This document shows, piece by piece, positions 19,345-27,251 of a stretch of 64,000 nt of DNA. The first letter of the stretch is position 1; each line of letters starts with the position of its first letter. The stretch covers positions 806,001 through 870,000 of the forward strand of contig NZ_CP055263.1 in assembly GCF_014217835.1 (NCBI RefSeq), read 5' to 3'. The notes under the pieces were generated by a model that was not told the origin of the DNA, ran no database searches, and was given only the letters and a program-made list of their open reading frames with translations. The position numbers and the translations under genes were made by a program. Origin of the DNA: Metabacillus sp. KUDC1714 (GTDB lineage Bacteria; Bacillota; Bacilli; Bacillales; Bacillaceae).

Positions 19345-20325
19345 ACTATTTTTCCGAAATCGACTTGGAGTTTCACCATAATGCTCCTTAAACTTACGAT
19401 AAAAAAAACTTAGACTATCATAACCAACCTGATAGGCAATTTCATCGATACTTTTATCTGTATCATTCAATAATGATGCAGCTTCTATCATTCGCTGTGT
19501 TTGCACGAGTTCGAGAAACGTTTTCCCAGTTCTTTCTTTTAGCATATTCCCCAGGTAATTCGCGTTAAAACTAAACATTTCTGCCAAAGAGGTTAATGTA
19601 CACTCTTTATAGTGCTGCTCAATATACTGTAAAATTTCAATAAGATTTGTTTTCCTTGATGTTTTAGAAAGCTCGAAGTTCTTGTCTAACTGGAAAACGC
19701 GCATGAGTTCAGTAAACAGGATTGGCATGTAATAGTTCACCATTTCCAGTGAGTAATCTTGCGGATCAAAATATTCACAAAGCATATTTCGAATAATAAA
19801 TTGTAAATTTTCATTATCCTGAGAGTGAAATAAAAGGTAACGGTCATGACGTTGATTTTCAGACACTGCATCTACAAGAAAGCTCGAAACGATTCCCTTG
19901 TTGCTAAGTTGTCCCAAAAAGGCTGTCGAAAACGTTTCTTTTTTCATGATAATGTTAACTAAAATATCATTTTCATCAAGTGCAGGAAGACTGTGTGGTA
20001 CATCCTTATCTAACAAACAAATCTGCCCCTGAGTCAGTTTAACTTCCCTTCCATTTAGGAATTGCTGACATTCTCCTGAATACACATAGTTCATTTCGAT
20101 AAACGTGTGCATATGTAGGGGCATTTCAGCAAAACGGTGGTGTTTACTGATGTAGATTGGTCCTTTATCAAAGAAATATTTCTCTTGTAAACGGGGGATT
20201 GAACTATCACTTTCAACGATTAGTTCATTTCCATCATAATCATTTACATTTTCATGTGTGATGATTTGTATTTTTTCAATATCGTCGAGTTTACGCAGGT
20301 ATTGATCTAATTGTTGATGATTCAT
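19339..20325 (-). CDS. AraC-family regulator with cupin sensor domain
   Basis: This 328-residue protein starts after AGGAGTG. Its cupin-type N-terminal region holds AEMPLHMHTFIEMNYVYSGE and QICLLDKDVPHSLPA. The C-terminal 100 residues carry two helix-turn-helix motifs with NANYLGNMLKERTGKTFLELV and the final HYGETPSRFRKN. It closely resembles in layout the AraC protein at 38750-39718 next to rhaB, so both may respond to related sugars. It is convergent with the symporter-hydrolase operon and is a candidate activator of it. Confidence 0.88.
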   Translation of the reverse strand: MNHQQLDQYLRKLDDIEKIQIITHENVNDYDGNELIVESDSSIPRLQEKYFFDKGPIYISKHHRFAEMPLHMHTFIEMNYVYSGECQQFLNGREVKLTQGQICLLDKDVPHSLPALDENDILVNIIMKKETFSTAFLGQLSNKGIVSSFLVDAVSENQRHDRYLLFHSQDNENLQFIIRNMLCEYFDPQDYSLEMVNYYMPILFTELMRVFQLDKNFELSKTSRKTNLIEILQYIEQHYKECTLTSLAEMFSFNANYLGNMLKERTGKTFLELVQTQRMIEAASLLNDTDKSIDEIAYQVGYDSLSFFYRKFKEHYGETPSRFRKNSK

Positions 20326-20438
20326 TTGGACACTCCTGATTTGTTGAAAACTTATCTCGACTTTATTTTATTCTAATTTCAACTCTCTTTCAAAAAAAGT
20401 TAGCACTCTTGCAACTCTAGTACCTTGCATTCCATTTC

Positions 20439-20485
20439 AAAAAGCGTAACATAGGGGATTTTACTCCATTAAGTTACGCTCTTTT
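20439..20485 (-). terminator. Terminator after the small two-gene operon
   Basis: On the minus strand AAAAGAGCGTAAC / GTTACGCTTTTT closes a hairpin with a T-run, 50 bases beyond the stop of the 52-residue gene. Confidence 0.65.
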
Positions 20486-20537
20486 CTCCTAAAAAAATGC
20501 AGTTATTTAAAATTAAAGGAATTGGCTAATCAATAAA

Positions 20538-20696
20538 TTAATTATCCCCATTTAATTTCCCCTCTGTCGAAATAGGCATAGTAATAACCTTTCCACCTAT
20601 TTGGACATGAATTGTATCTTTAAAAATTGCTTTTACTATGCCTTTCAAAGAAATTGTTGAATCAACAGTGATTGGATGATTAGTTTCTGCTGCCAT
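20538..20696 (-). CDS. Small hypothetical protein, 52 aa
   Basis: The frame begins with an ATG at 20696 (MAAETNHPITVDSTISLKGI) and ends at TAA 20538. A GGGTGTG element lies about 8 bases before the start. The product is short and beta-rich, with two I/V-rich strands (KGIVKAIFKD, IHVQIGGKVITMPI), reminiscent of the small KOW/SH3-like fold of its upstream neighbour. It lies 27 bases after that gene and before a terminator, supporting a real two-gene unit. I do not recognise a named family. Confidence 0.6.
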   Translation of the reverse strand: MAAETNHPITVDSTISLKGIVKAIFKDTIHVQIGGKVITMPISTEGKLNGDN

Positions 20697-20723
20697 CTAA
20701 TTTCACACCCTTTAACTATAATA

Positions 20724-20921
20724 TTAGTTTTTAATAAGTTGATAGTTTTTGTGAGAAACTACTGTTAGTGGTGTTTCAACATTAATTCCTTCTGCATCAG
20801 ATTTGCTAATTGTTACGATGACACTTGCCTCTCTAACTTTAAAAACTTCACCGATTATAACCAATCCGTTTCGTTCAAAGAGGACTTTATCTCCTTCTTT
20901 AGCTAGTTGATTAGTTGTCAT
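20724..20921 (-). CDS. DUF2187 (YkvS-like) small protein
   Basis: A 65-residue protein with KEGDKVLFERNGLVIIGEV, then VREASVIVTI and a final HKNYQLIKN. This pattern of a KOW-like strand pair followed by a conserved N-Y near the end is that of the DUF2187/YkvS family in Bacillus, whose role is unknown. An in-frame ATG at 20939 lacks a ribosome site, whereas the ATG at 20921 has GGAGTG 10 bases before it. It forms a unit with the 52-residue gene downstream. Confidence 0.7.
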   Translation of the reverse strand: MTTNQLAKEGDKVLFERNGLVIIGEVFKVREASVIVTISKSDAEGINVETPLTVVSHKNYQLIKN

Positions 20922-21185
20922 TTTTACTTTACACTCCATTTTTATATTAATTAAAAACAGTTTAATAACGAATGGAATTTCAGCGAAGGAATTAGAGAAA
21001 ATACTAGTCTAGTAATATTAAACACGCAACTCCATTTTTCCTCCATTTTAAAATATTTCATATCATTTTTTTCGCCATTATTGAATTATAGTTCAAGTAT
21101 TACATCTCGATATTGCTGCGTCAATAAATATGAACCCGAGTTCACGTTTTGTTTTTTTATGTTATGATAATGTTGAGGTGATACT

Positions 21186-21833
21186 ATGTCTGAGCATGAA
21201 GATGAACAACTAGTTGGGGAATATCCTTCTTTACCAAAACAAAAACGTTCCCAGCAAAAAAGAGATGCGTTGCTTGAAAGTGGACGTGCCTTGTTTATTG
21301 AGAAAGGATACGAACAAACCAATGCAAAAGAGATTGCATCACATGCCGGGGTTGCAACAGGAACCTTTTATAGATATTTCACAGATAAACGGCAGCTTAT
21401 GATGTCACTTTTGGAGGATCAATTGGAAAAGCTTCTTCCCCCTGAACCAAACTGGACTAATGTTGATCCAGAATCATTTTTTGCTACACTTTTAGAACAA
21501 CATTACAAACGACTTAATCGACTAGGATTGCATCGAGTATTACCTGAATTGTTGCTAAAGGATCCTCAATTAGCCGAAGTTGTAGCTGAGGCTAGAAAAA
21601 AAATACATGCTAGGATTCTTGTGAGTTTAAAGAATGCTAGAGAACAAGGAATTGTATGGGCTGATTTAGATTTGGATACAGTATCCTGGTCTATTATGGT
21701 GTTATCAGATAAAATCCCAGAAAAGCTTACAGAATGTGGTAACCAAGCGGACTACTCCAAACTAGCTAAAGTGATATGCCGTTTGGTGTTTCCTCCAGAT
21801 GTCTTAAAACAGTTAAAATTGAACAAAAAATAG
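21186..21833 (+). CDS. TetR-family transcriptional regulator
   Basis: A 215-residue protein following GAGGTGATACT. The N-terminal DNA-binding part (about 18-65) reads QKRDALLESGRALFIEKGYE, then AKEIASHAGVATGTFYRYF, the canonical TetR helix-turn-helix. The C-terminal ligand domain (about 75-205) is helical and not assignable to an effector. It is followed after 30 bases by the (p)ppGpp synthetase gene, with no terminator between them, so the regulator probably controls its own operon. Confidence 0.9.
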   Translation: MSEHEDEQLVGEYPSLPKQKRSQQKRDALLESGRALFIEKGYEQTNAKEIASHAGVATGTFYRYFTDKRQLMMSLLEDQLEKLLPPEPNWTNVDPESFFATLLEQHYKRLNRLGLHRVLPELLLKDPQLAEVVAEARKKIHARILVSLKNAREQGIVWADLDLDTVSWSIMVLSDKIPEKLTECGNQADYSKLAKVICRLVFPPDVLKQLKLNKK

Positions 21834-21863
21834 ACAAGCATATTTTGAAAGGACTACGAGCTA

Positions 21864-22610
21864 TTGAATACAGAGCATATCGATCTTAATGAGATAAAGA
21901 AAATGAAAGTTGAAATGACTAGGTTCATGATGGCCTATAAGTTTGCTTTAGATGAGATGAATACGAAAATTAATATTTTGAAGGATGAGTTTAATTATAT
22001 TCACGATTATAATCCAATAGAACATGTAAAATCCCGATTAAAATCACCGGAAAGTATTTTCAAAAAGGTTGTTAAAAAGGAATGTTCTTTATCCTTTAAC
22101 TCAATTAAAGAAACAATAAGAGATATTGCAGGAATTAGAATTTCTGTATCATTTATTTCGGATATATATGAGTTGAGTAAAATGCTTGAAAGCCAAAAGG
22201 ATATTAGGGTAATTGAACGGAAGGACTATATTAAGAATCCTAAACCTAATGGATATCAAAGCCTTCACCTCATCTTAGAAATTCCAATCTTTATGTCTGA
22301 CCGTGAGGAATTGGTTTACGTTGAAGTTCAAATTCGGACAATTGCAATGGACTTTTGGGCAAGCTTAGAACATAAAATCTACTACAAATACAATAAGGAA
22401 GTACCAAATAGACTTGTACAAGAACTAAAAGAAGCTGCTATAACTGCCACTGCATTAGATAAGAAGATGGAACAACTAAATAAAGAAATCACAGCTTATA
22501 AAGAAACAACAGCAGTTATCGAAAATGAGGAGATGCTGTTAAAAATAAATAAAGATCAGTTTCATCTTCCAATGAACTTAATTAAAACGTTTATTGAAAA
22601 TAATAAATAA
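21864..22610 (+). CDS. ywaC: Small alarmone synthetase, YwaC (RelP/SAS2) type
   Basis: A 248-residue protein starting at a TTG about 10 bases after AAAGGA. It has only the RelA/SpoT synthetase domain: IHDYNPIEHVKSRLKSPESI near the start, IRDIAGIRIS, KNPKPNGYQSLHLI, and EVQIRTIAMDFWASLEHKIYYKYN, matching B. subtilis YwaC more closely than YjbM. It would make ppGpp/pGpp from GDP or GTP plus ATP in the cytoplasm under cell-envelope or alkaline stress, as known for the family. It is about 35 residues longer than YwaC at the C terminus. Linkage to a TetR gene is notable, since ywaC is generally under envelope-stress sigma control in B. subtilis. Confidence 0.92.
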   Translation: MNTEHIDLNEIKKMKVEMTRFMMAYKFALDEMNTKINILKDEFNYIHDYNPIEHVKSRLKSPESIFKKVVKKECSLSFNSIKETIRDIAGIRISVSFISDIYELSKMLESQKDIRVIERKDYIKNPKPNGYQSLHLILEIPIFMSDREELVYVEVQIRTIAMDFWASLEHKIYYKYNKEVPNRLVQELKEAAITATALDKKMEQLNKEITAYKETTAVIENEEMLLKINKDQFHLPMNLIKTFIENNK

Positions 22611-22620
22611 TGTTGAATGC

Positions 22621-22662
22621 AAAAAAGCGTAAAGCCAGGCGATCCCTCGCTTTACGCTTTTT
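22621..22662. terminator. Strong bidirectional terminator (ywaC / hxlR)
   Basis: AAAAAGCGTAAAGC / GCTTTACGCTTTTT forms a perfect 14-bp stem flanked by A-run and T-run. Confidence 0.9.
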
Positions 22663-22682
22663 ACTTTTAAAATTGGCTGGTA

Positions 22683-23048
22683 CTATTTAATCGCGTCATC
22701 GTTTATTTGTAGATGGTCAAAATATTTCGAACGATAATTTTTACCCCATTCATACATAGCTTCAAGAATTGGCATTAACGTTTGCCCTTGTTCTGTTAAA
22801 GAATACTCTACCTTTGGTGGAACAACAGGATAAACTTCACGATGTACGATAAAATCTTCCTCAAGCTCTCGTAATTGATTGACTAGCATTCTTTGGGTTA
22901 TACCAGGGATTAACGCTTTTAATTCACTAAAACGAAGTGTACCATCTTTCCCCAAATGCCACATAATTAACATTTTCCATTTACCGCCAATGACATTTAA
23001 AGTTAATTCTTTTTCACAATTAAATATTTTTTCATCGAAACGACTCAT
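22683..23048 (-). CDS. hxlR: HxlR-type (MarR/DUF24 family) regulator of hxlAB
   Basis: A 121-residue winged-helix protein with the family signature [22 protein letters not shown], then [27 protein letters not shown] and [16 protein letters not shown]. Cys11 (in FNCEKE) is the conserved redox/electrophile-sensing Cys of the DUF24 group. GTG 23057 and ATG 23054 also open the frame, but GATGAGG is best spaced for the ATG at 23048. It is divergent from hxlA, as in B. subtilis, where HxlR activates hxlAB in response to formaldehyde. Confidence 0.9.
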   Translation of the reverse strand: MSRFDEKIFNCEKELTLNVIGGKWKMLIMWHLGKDGTLRFSELKALIPGITQRMLVNQLRELEEDFIVHREVYPVVPPKVEYSLTEQGQTLMPILEAMYEWGKNYRSKYFDHLQINDDAIK

Positions 23049-23129
23049 AACCATCACCTCATCCCTTATTATATCTCATAGTATACTTTTAGACACTATA
23101 TGTATTTAAAGTGCGTACTATTATTTCTA

Positions 23130-23144
23130 ATCATTTTAAATGAT
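23130..23144. promoter_or_regulatory. Palindrome in the hxlR-hxlA intergenic region
   Basis: ATCATTTTAAATGAT is a perfect 15-bp palindrome about 50 bp before hxlA. It is a possible HxlR site or promoter element. AT-rich palindromes also occur by chance, so confidence is low. Confidence 0.3.
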
Positions 23145-23191
23145 AATTGTAGCTAAGCACGAACTAAAACACTTTAGGAGGAATTATTATT

Positions 23192-23833
23192 ATGGAACTA
23201 CAATTAGCATTGGATCTAGTAAATATTGAAGAAGCAAAACAAGTGGTAAGCGAGGTTCAGGAACATATAGATATCGTGGAAATCGGTACTCCTGTTGTGA
23301 TTAATGAAGGTCTGAGAGCGGTAAAAGAAATCAAAGAAGCTTTTCCTTCGTTAACAGTTTTAGCAGATTTAAAAGTGATGGATGCTGGTGGATATGAAGT
23401 GATGAAAGCCTCTGAAGCAGGTGCAGAGATCGTTACTATTCTTGGTGCAACAGATGATGCAACGATTAAAGGTGCTGTTGAAGAAGGTAAGAAACAAGGA
23501 ACAAAAATACTTGTCGATATGATCAATGTAAAAGATATTGAACAACGTGCCAAAGAAGTTGATGAACTAGGTGTAGACTATATTTGCGTTCATACTGGCT
23601 ATGACCTTCAAGCAGCAGGTGAAAATTCATTTGAACAGCTAAGAAAGATTAAACGTGTTGTAAAACATGCAAAAACAGCTGTTGCTGGTGGAATCAAATT
23701 AGAAACTCTTCCAGAAGTGATTTCTGCTCAGCCTGACTTAGTTATCGTAGGCGGTGGAATTACTGGTCAGGAAGATAAAAAGAGCGTTGCTGCACAGATG
23801 CAGAAATTAGTGAAGCAAAAAGCACTTGTTTAA
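23192..23833 (+). CDS. hxlA: 3-hexulose-6-phosphate synthase
   Basis: A 213-residue TIM-barrel protein after TTAGGAGG, nearly colinear with B. subtilis HxlA: MELQLALDLVNI, EIGTPVVINEGLRAV, LADLKVMDAGGYE, ILGATDDATIKGAVEE, YICVHTGYDLQAAG and VVGGGIT. It condenses formaldehyde with ribulose 5-phosphate to D-arabino-3-hexulose 6-phosphate in the ribulose monophosphate pathway. The Asp in LALDL and the DLK motif match the orotidine phosphate decarboxylase superfamily active site. It forms an operon with hxlB, 17 bases downstream. Confidence 0.97.
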   Translation: MELQLALDLVNIEEAKQVVSEVQEHIDIVEIGTPVVINEGLRAVKEIKEAFPSLTVLADLKVMDAGGYEVMKASEAGAEIVTILGATDDATIKGAVEEGKKQGTKILVDMINVKDIEQRAKEVDELGVDYICVHTGYDLQAAGENSFEQLRKIKRVVKHAKTAVAGGIKLETLPEVISAQPDLVIVGGGITGQEDKKSVAAQMQKLVKQKALV

Positions 23834-23850
23834 GGTTAGGTTGTAAATTC

Positions 23851-24408
23851 ATGGAAACATCTTACTATTTATCAAAAGTGATAGACGAGTTATCTTATTC
23901 AATCAATCAAATTTCAGATGCTGAGGCTGAAAGCTTAGTCAATATGATGACAACTTCATCAAAAGTCTTTGTTGCAGGTGCTGGAAGGTCAGGCCTTATA
24001 GCAAAATCCTTTGCTATGCGAATGATGCACATGGGGATCAACTCATATGTCATAGGAGAAACGGTAACCCCAAATGTTGAACAAAATGATTTGCTTATCA
24101 TTAGTTCAGGTTCTGGAGAAACGAAAAGTTTAGTTTCAATGGCTGAAAAAGCAAAGAGTCTTGAAGCCAAATTAGCGATCGTTACAATTTTACCTGAATC
24201 AACAATTGGCAAACTAGCAGATATAACTGTGAAACTACCAGGTTCACCTAAAGATAAAGAAACAAGTAAATACATGACAATTCAGCCGATGGCATCTTTA
24301 TTCGAACAAACATTGTTAGTATTCTATGATGCCCTAATCTTAAGATATATGGAGAAAAATTCATTATACTCTGACTCAATGTTTAGTAGGCATGCGAATT
24401 TAGAATAA
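23851..24408 (+). CDS. hxlB: 6-phospho-3-hexuloisomerase
   Basis: A 185-residue SIS-domain protein with KVFVAGAGRSGLIAKSFAMR, ISSGSGETKSLVSM and TIQPMASLFEQTLLVFYD, the canonical HxlB motif series ending HANLE. It converts 3-hexulose 6-phosphate to fructose 6-phosphate, completing formaldehyde fixation and detoxification. A paralogue sits 1.3 kb away at 25744-26295 in a PTS operon. Confidence 0.96.
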   Translation: METSYYLSKVIDELSYSINQISDAEAESLVNMMTTSSKVFVAGAGRSGLIAKSFAMRMMHMGINSYVIGETVTPNVEQNDLLIISSGSGETKSLVSMAEKAKSLEAKLAIVTILPESTIGKLADITVKLPGSPKDKETSKYMTIQPMASLFEQTLLVFYDALILRYMEKNSLYSDSMFSRHANLE

Positions 24409-24424
24409 TTTTATTGATATCTTC

Positions 24425-24448
24425 AAAATCTCGAGTAAAAGAGATTTT
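24425..24448 (+). terminator. Terminator of hxlAB
   Basis: AAAATCTC / GAGATTTT forms an 8-bp stem 17 bases after the hxlB stop, with T-rich sequence following. Confidence 0.6.
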
Positions 24449-24651
24449 TGGAGATTTTTTCTTTTTAAGAGTAGCGTTCAAAACAAATAACAAGCGTAAT
24501 ATGTTTCTTTTAAAGTTAGGCTTTACCATATGAAACTCTTGAATATGATCTTACGTCTAATATAGTAATACGGAAAACAACTCATAATCCTGCTATCTAA
24601 GGTAACACTTACTCCTTCCGTGTAAATTCACAAAAATATTGGAGGATTATT

Positions 24652-25593
24652 ATGAAGAACAATAAGTTTAAGCTGTTGAAAATTGCAGTTTTAACATTAG
24701 GTTTAGCTACTACAGCTACTTTTGGACATACTCAAGCAGATGCCTCAACTATCCATGAAATTAAAAAGGGTGATACGATATATAGTCTTGCTAAAGCAAG
24801 TCATCTCTCAGTTTCACAATTCATGCAAGTAAATAATCTTACTTCTACAACCATTACGATTGGCGAAAAGCTTATCATTCCAACTACGATTACAATTAAA
24901 AAAGGCGACACGTTATACAGCATTGCAAAGAAATACGATACAACTGTCTCACAACTAAAACATATAAATCAGCTTACTTCTAATACGATCTACACTGGTG
25001 AAAAACTAATCATTCCTACAAATGTTATTGTTAAAAAAGGGGATACACTTTATCGCATTGCAAAGAATTACGGACTAACTGTTAGTGAGTTAAAGGCAAT
25101 AAACAGTTTAACCTCAAATACTATTTTGATCGGCCAAAAACTGATCGTGGCTAAGAATGGAAAAACGGAGTCTGTTGATGAAAATTATGATGCTTCAAAA
25201 GTAAACGTAGAAGTAACAGTTAAAAATGACTTTACTTTTGACGCTGAAGAACCAAGAAGATTCATTGTCCAATACACAAAAAATGATTCCTATTTTTCAA
25301 GAATTGAAGTATTAGATTCAAAAGCGAACATGGTTGATGTTAAGGAAAATTCAATTGCCTATTTAAAAGGAAACAAGATAACTGAATACTCAACTAAACG
25401 GATTAGTCACCCATTTTATCAAAATGCCGAATTTTTTCTCCATGGAACTAATAGCAAAACACAAACAAATATTGTCGTAAAAGAGATCGATGGAAAATTA
25501 ATCAGGTTTACGATCCATTATCTAAATGAGGAAGCTTCTGAAGGAATTACTCCGCATATGATTGATATTTTGAATACAACAAAGGTAAAGTAA
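24652..25593 (+). CDS. Secreted protein with three LysM repeats and an unassigned C-terminal domain
   Basis: A 313-residue protein after TTGGAGG, with a signal peptide (about 1-32, GHTQADAST). Three LysM repeats follow (about 35-78, 80-122, 124-167), each with KKGDTLYSIAK-type and LIIPT-type motifs, which bind peptidoglycan. The C-terminal part (about 175-313) has no catalytic motif I recognise; it is polar and beta-rich, with the segments RRFIVQYTKNDSYFSRIEV and IRFTIHYLNEE. No peptidase, amidase or 3D domain was found. It is monocistronic and probably a cell-wall-bound accessory protein. Confidence 0.85.
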   Translation: MKNNKFKLLKIAVLTLGLATTATFGHTQADASTIHEIKKGDTIYSLAKASHLSVSQFMQVNNLTSTTITIGEKLIIPTTITIKKGDTLYSIAKKYDTTVSQLKHINQLTSNTIYTGEKLIIPTNVIVKKGDTLYRIAKNYGLTVSELKAINSLTSNTILIGQKLIVAKNGKTESVDENYDASKVNVEVTVKNDFTFDAEEPRRFIVQYTKNDSYFSRIEVLDSKANMVDVKENSIAYLKGNKITEYSTKRISHPFYQNAEFFLHGTNSKTQTNIVVKEIDGKLIRFTIHYLNEEASEGITPHMIDILNTTKVK

Positions 25594-25680
25594 GTTCATT
25601 TGCTGACAACTAAAATTGGTAACTTACTCCTATCTTCCCCTTAGAGAAATCACAGAATATGGATATTATCCAAATTATAG

Positions 25681-25711
25681 AGCCTAAGCCTTTTCAAATC
25701 AGGCTTAGGCT
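25681..25711. terminator. Hairpin terminator between convergent LysM and SIS genes
   Basis: AGCCTAAGCC / GGCTTAGGCT forms a perfect 10-bp stem with an 11-base loop. Confidence 0.65.
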
Positions 25712-25743
25712 CATTATTATGATTCGTCTAATTTAAAACCTTA

Positions 25744-26295
25744 TTATTCTAGATTCGTATGATAAACTTCCATTGCTTCTTCTGAGACTGAAAGTTTCTC
25801 TTTTAATTTTACGACAATTAACTCAAATAGCAGTAGCTGCGCCTGCTCAAATAAAGCCCCCATCGGTTGAGGTGATGTCCGTTTATGAATATCATCTTTC
25901 ATAGTTTGTGCTTCAATGTGAACAAGCTGATCTACATATTGCAATAAAGGTGATTCGTTAGATGCTGTCATAAAAACGACTCTTGCATTCTCTGCCTTTA
26001 CGATTTTCAAAAGGGCTTCAACAGTTGATAAATAACCCGTTCCAGAACTTGAAATAAACAAATCTCCAGTTTGGATTCTTTGTGTTGTGACATCCCCAAC
26101 AACGTGTACATCTAATCCTAAATGCATCAACCGCATCGCAAATGCTTGTAGCATCAATCTTTCTCTTCCAAGTCCATATAAAAATATTTTACGAGCCTGA
26201 GAAATTTCGGCAATAAACCCTTGAATATCTTCATCTTTAATCGATGAAAATGCAGTCTTTAATTCTTCTAGCATCAAAGATTTAAGTTGTTCCAT
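25744..26295 (-). CDS. SIS-domain isomerase, HxlB-like, in a PTS operon
   Basis: A 183-residue protein with KIFLYGLGRERLMLQAFAMRLMH, GDLFISSSGTGYLSTV and SPQPMGALFEQAQLLLFE, colinear with HxlB including the HTNLE tail. Differences from HxlB include GLGRERL in place of GAGRSGL and SGTGYL in place of SGSGET, so substrate handling may differ. It is the last gene of the operon regulator-EIICB-TIM barrel-SIS, 13 bases after the TIM-barrel gene. By family it would isomerise a phosphorylated ketose or aldose formed from the PTS substrate. The true substrate is unknown. Confidence 0.82.
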   Translation of the reverse strand: MEQLKSLMLEELKTAFSSIKDEDIQGFIAEISQARKIFLYGLGRERLMLQAFAMRLMHLGLDVHVVGDVTTQRIQTGDLFISSSGTGYLSTVEALLKIVKAENARVVFMTASNESPLLQYVDQLVHIEAQTMKDDIHKRTSPQPMGALFEQAQLLLFELIVVKLKEKLSVSEEAMEVYHTNLE

Positions 26296-26308
26296 TATAA
26301 GTCCCTCC

Positions 26309-27241
26309 TTATATATATACTTTATTGCTCAAAGCTGTTTTCCAATAATCTACGCTATCTTTCATTTCTTTTAAAACAAGCTTATCATCTTGTTCGAAAG
26401 GATGACCAATTTCTAGCAGGAGAATAACTTCATCTTTTTTAGTCTTTTCAAGGGAATCAAATAATTTAGTTGGATTAATAGTACCAATCTTATTATTTTG
26501 TTCTGTAAATGCCCAATGGCGGTCTAAGCGACCATCGGTTTGTTGCAGGTGAATAATTGGAATATGATCATATAGTGATTCGATCCATTGATATGGATTT
26601 CTATCATCTTTGCTAAGAATAGGGTTTGTCGTATGCCCAACGTCAAAACAAAGGGAAAATGTTGCTGCCTCCTCTCCTGCTAGATCATTTATTTTTTCAA
26701 TAAAATCTTTAGTATCTTTGATTGTGATCGATCCTTCACGTTCTACTGGTGTTGCTTCCCAGTAAAAATCCATCACACCATATTTTTTTGCCTTTTTTAG
26801 TAAATTGATTAATGATTCTTCCGCATTAGCTTGTATGATGCTATTCTCATTGTTTTTATTTAAGAAAGTAGCAATATCCATTCCACCAAATGGCCCTCCA
26901 GTTGCGTTACACCCTAATCTTTGTGTAACAGCAAATGCCTTTTCAAACCAATCGATGCCGTCTAACCTTCCTTCCAGTAATGGATGGTATAGAAGATTGT
27001 GTGAATAAATTGATAGTCCTGTAAATGTTGAATGAAGAGTTACATTATTTTTATCACATTCATAGCGTACAAGATCACAATATTTAGTAATAAATTCGTT
27101 TGTTGATCTCGGATCTATTTGATCAAAAGAAAATTGAATAATATCTAAACCTAGTTCCTCTTTTACTAATCGAACCCAGTCTGCTGGATGAGCCCAACGT
27201 TTAATTGTAAATCCTGTTGAAATCCCCAATTTTACGTTCAT
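26309..27241 (-). CDS. Sugar phosphate isomerase/epimerase-like TIM-barrel protein
   Basis: A 310-residue AP-endonuclease-2/xylose-isomerase-like barrel. DFYWEATPVEREG, FSLCFDVGHTTNP and LLLEIGHPFEQDD hold the conserved Glu, Asp-x-Gly-His and Glu-x-Gly-His metal-ligand positions of the family. It has no signal peptide. It lies 10 bases after the EIICB gene and 13 bases before the SIS gene, so it acts in the same pathway, presumably epimerising or isomerising the incoming phosphorylated sugar or sugar acid. Confidence 0.8.
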   Translation of the reverse strand: MNVKLGISTGFTIKRWAHPADWVRLVKEELGLDIIQFSFDQIDPRSTNEFITKYCDLVRYECDKNNVTLHSTFTGLSIYSHNLLYHPLLEGRLDGIDWFEKAFAVTQRLGCNATGGPFGGMDIATFLNKNNENSIIQANAEESLINLLKKAKKYGVMDFYWEATPVEREGSITIKDTKDFIEKINDLAGEEAATFSLCFDVGHTTNPILSKDDRNPYQWIESLYDHIPIIHLQQTDGRLDRHWAFTEQNNKIGTINPTKLFDSLEKTKKDEVILLLEIGHPFEQDDKLVLKEMKDSVDYWKTALSNKVYI

Positions 27242-27251
27242 TTTTCACCGC

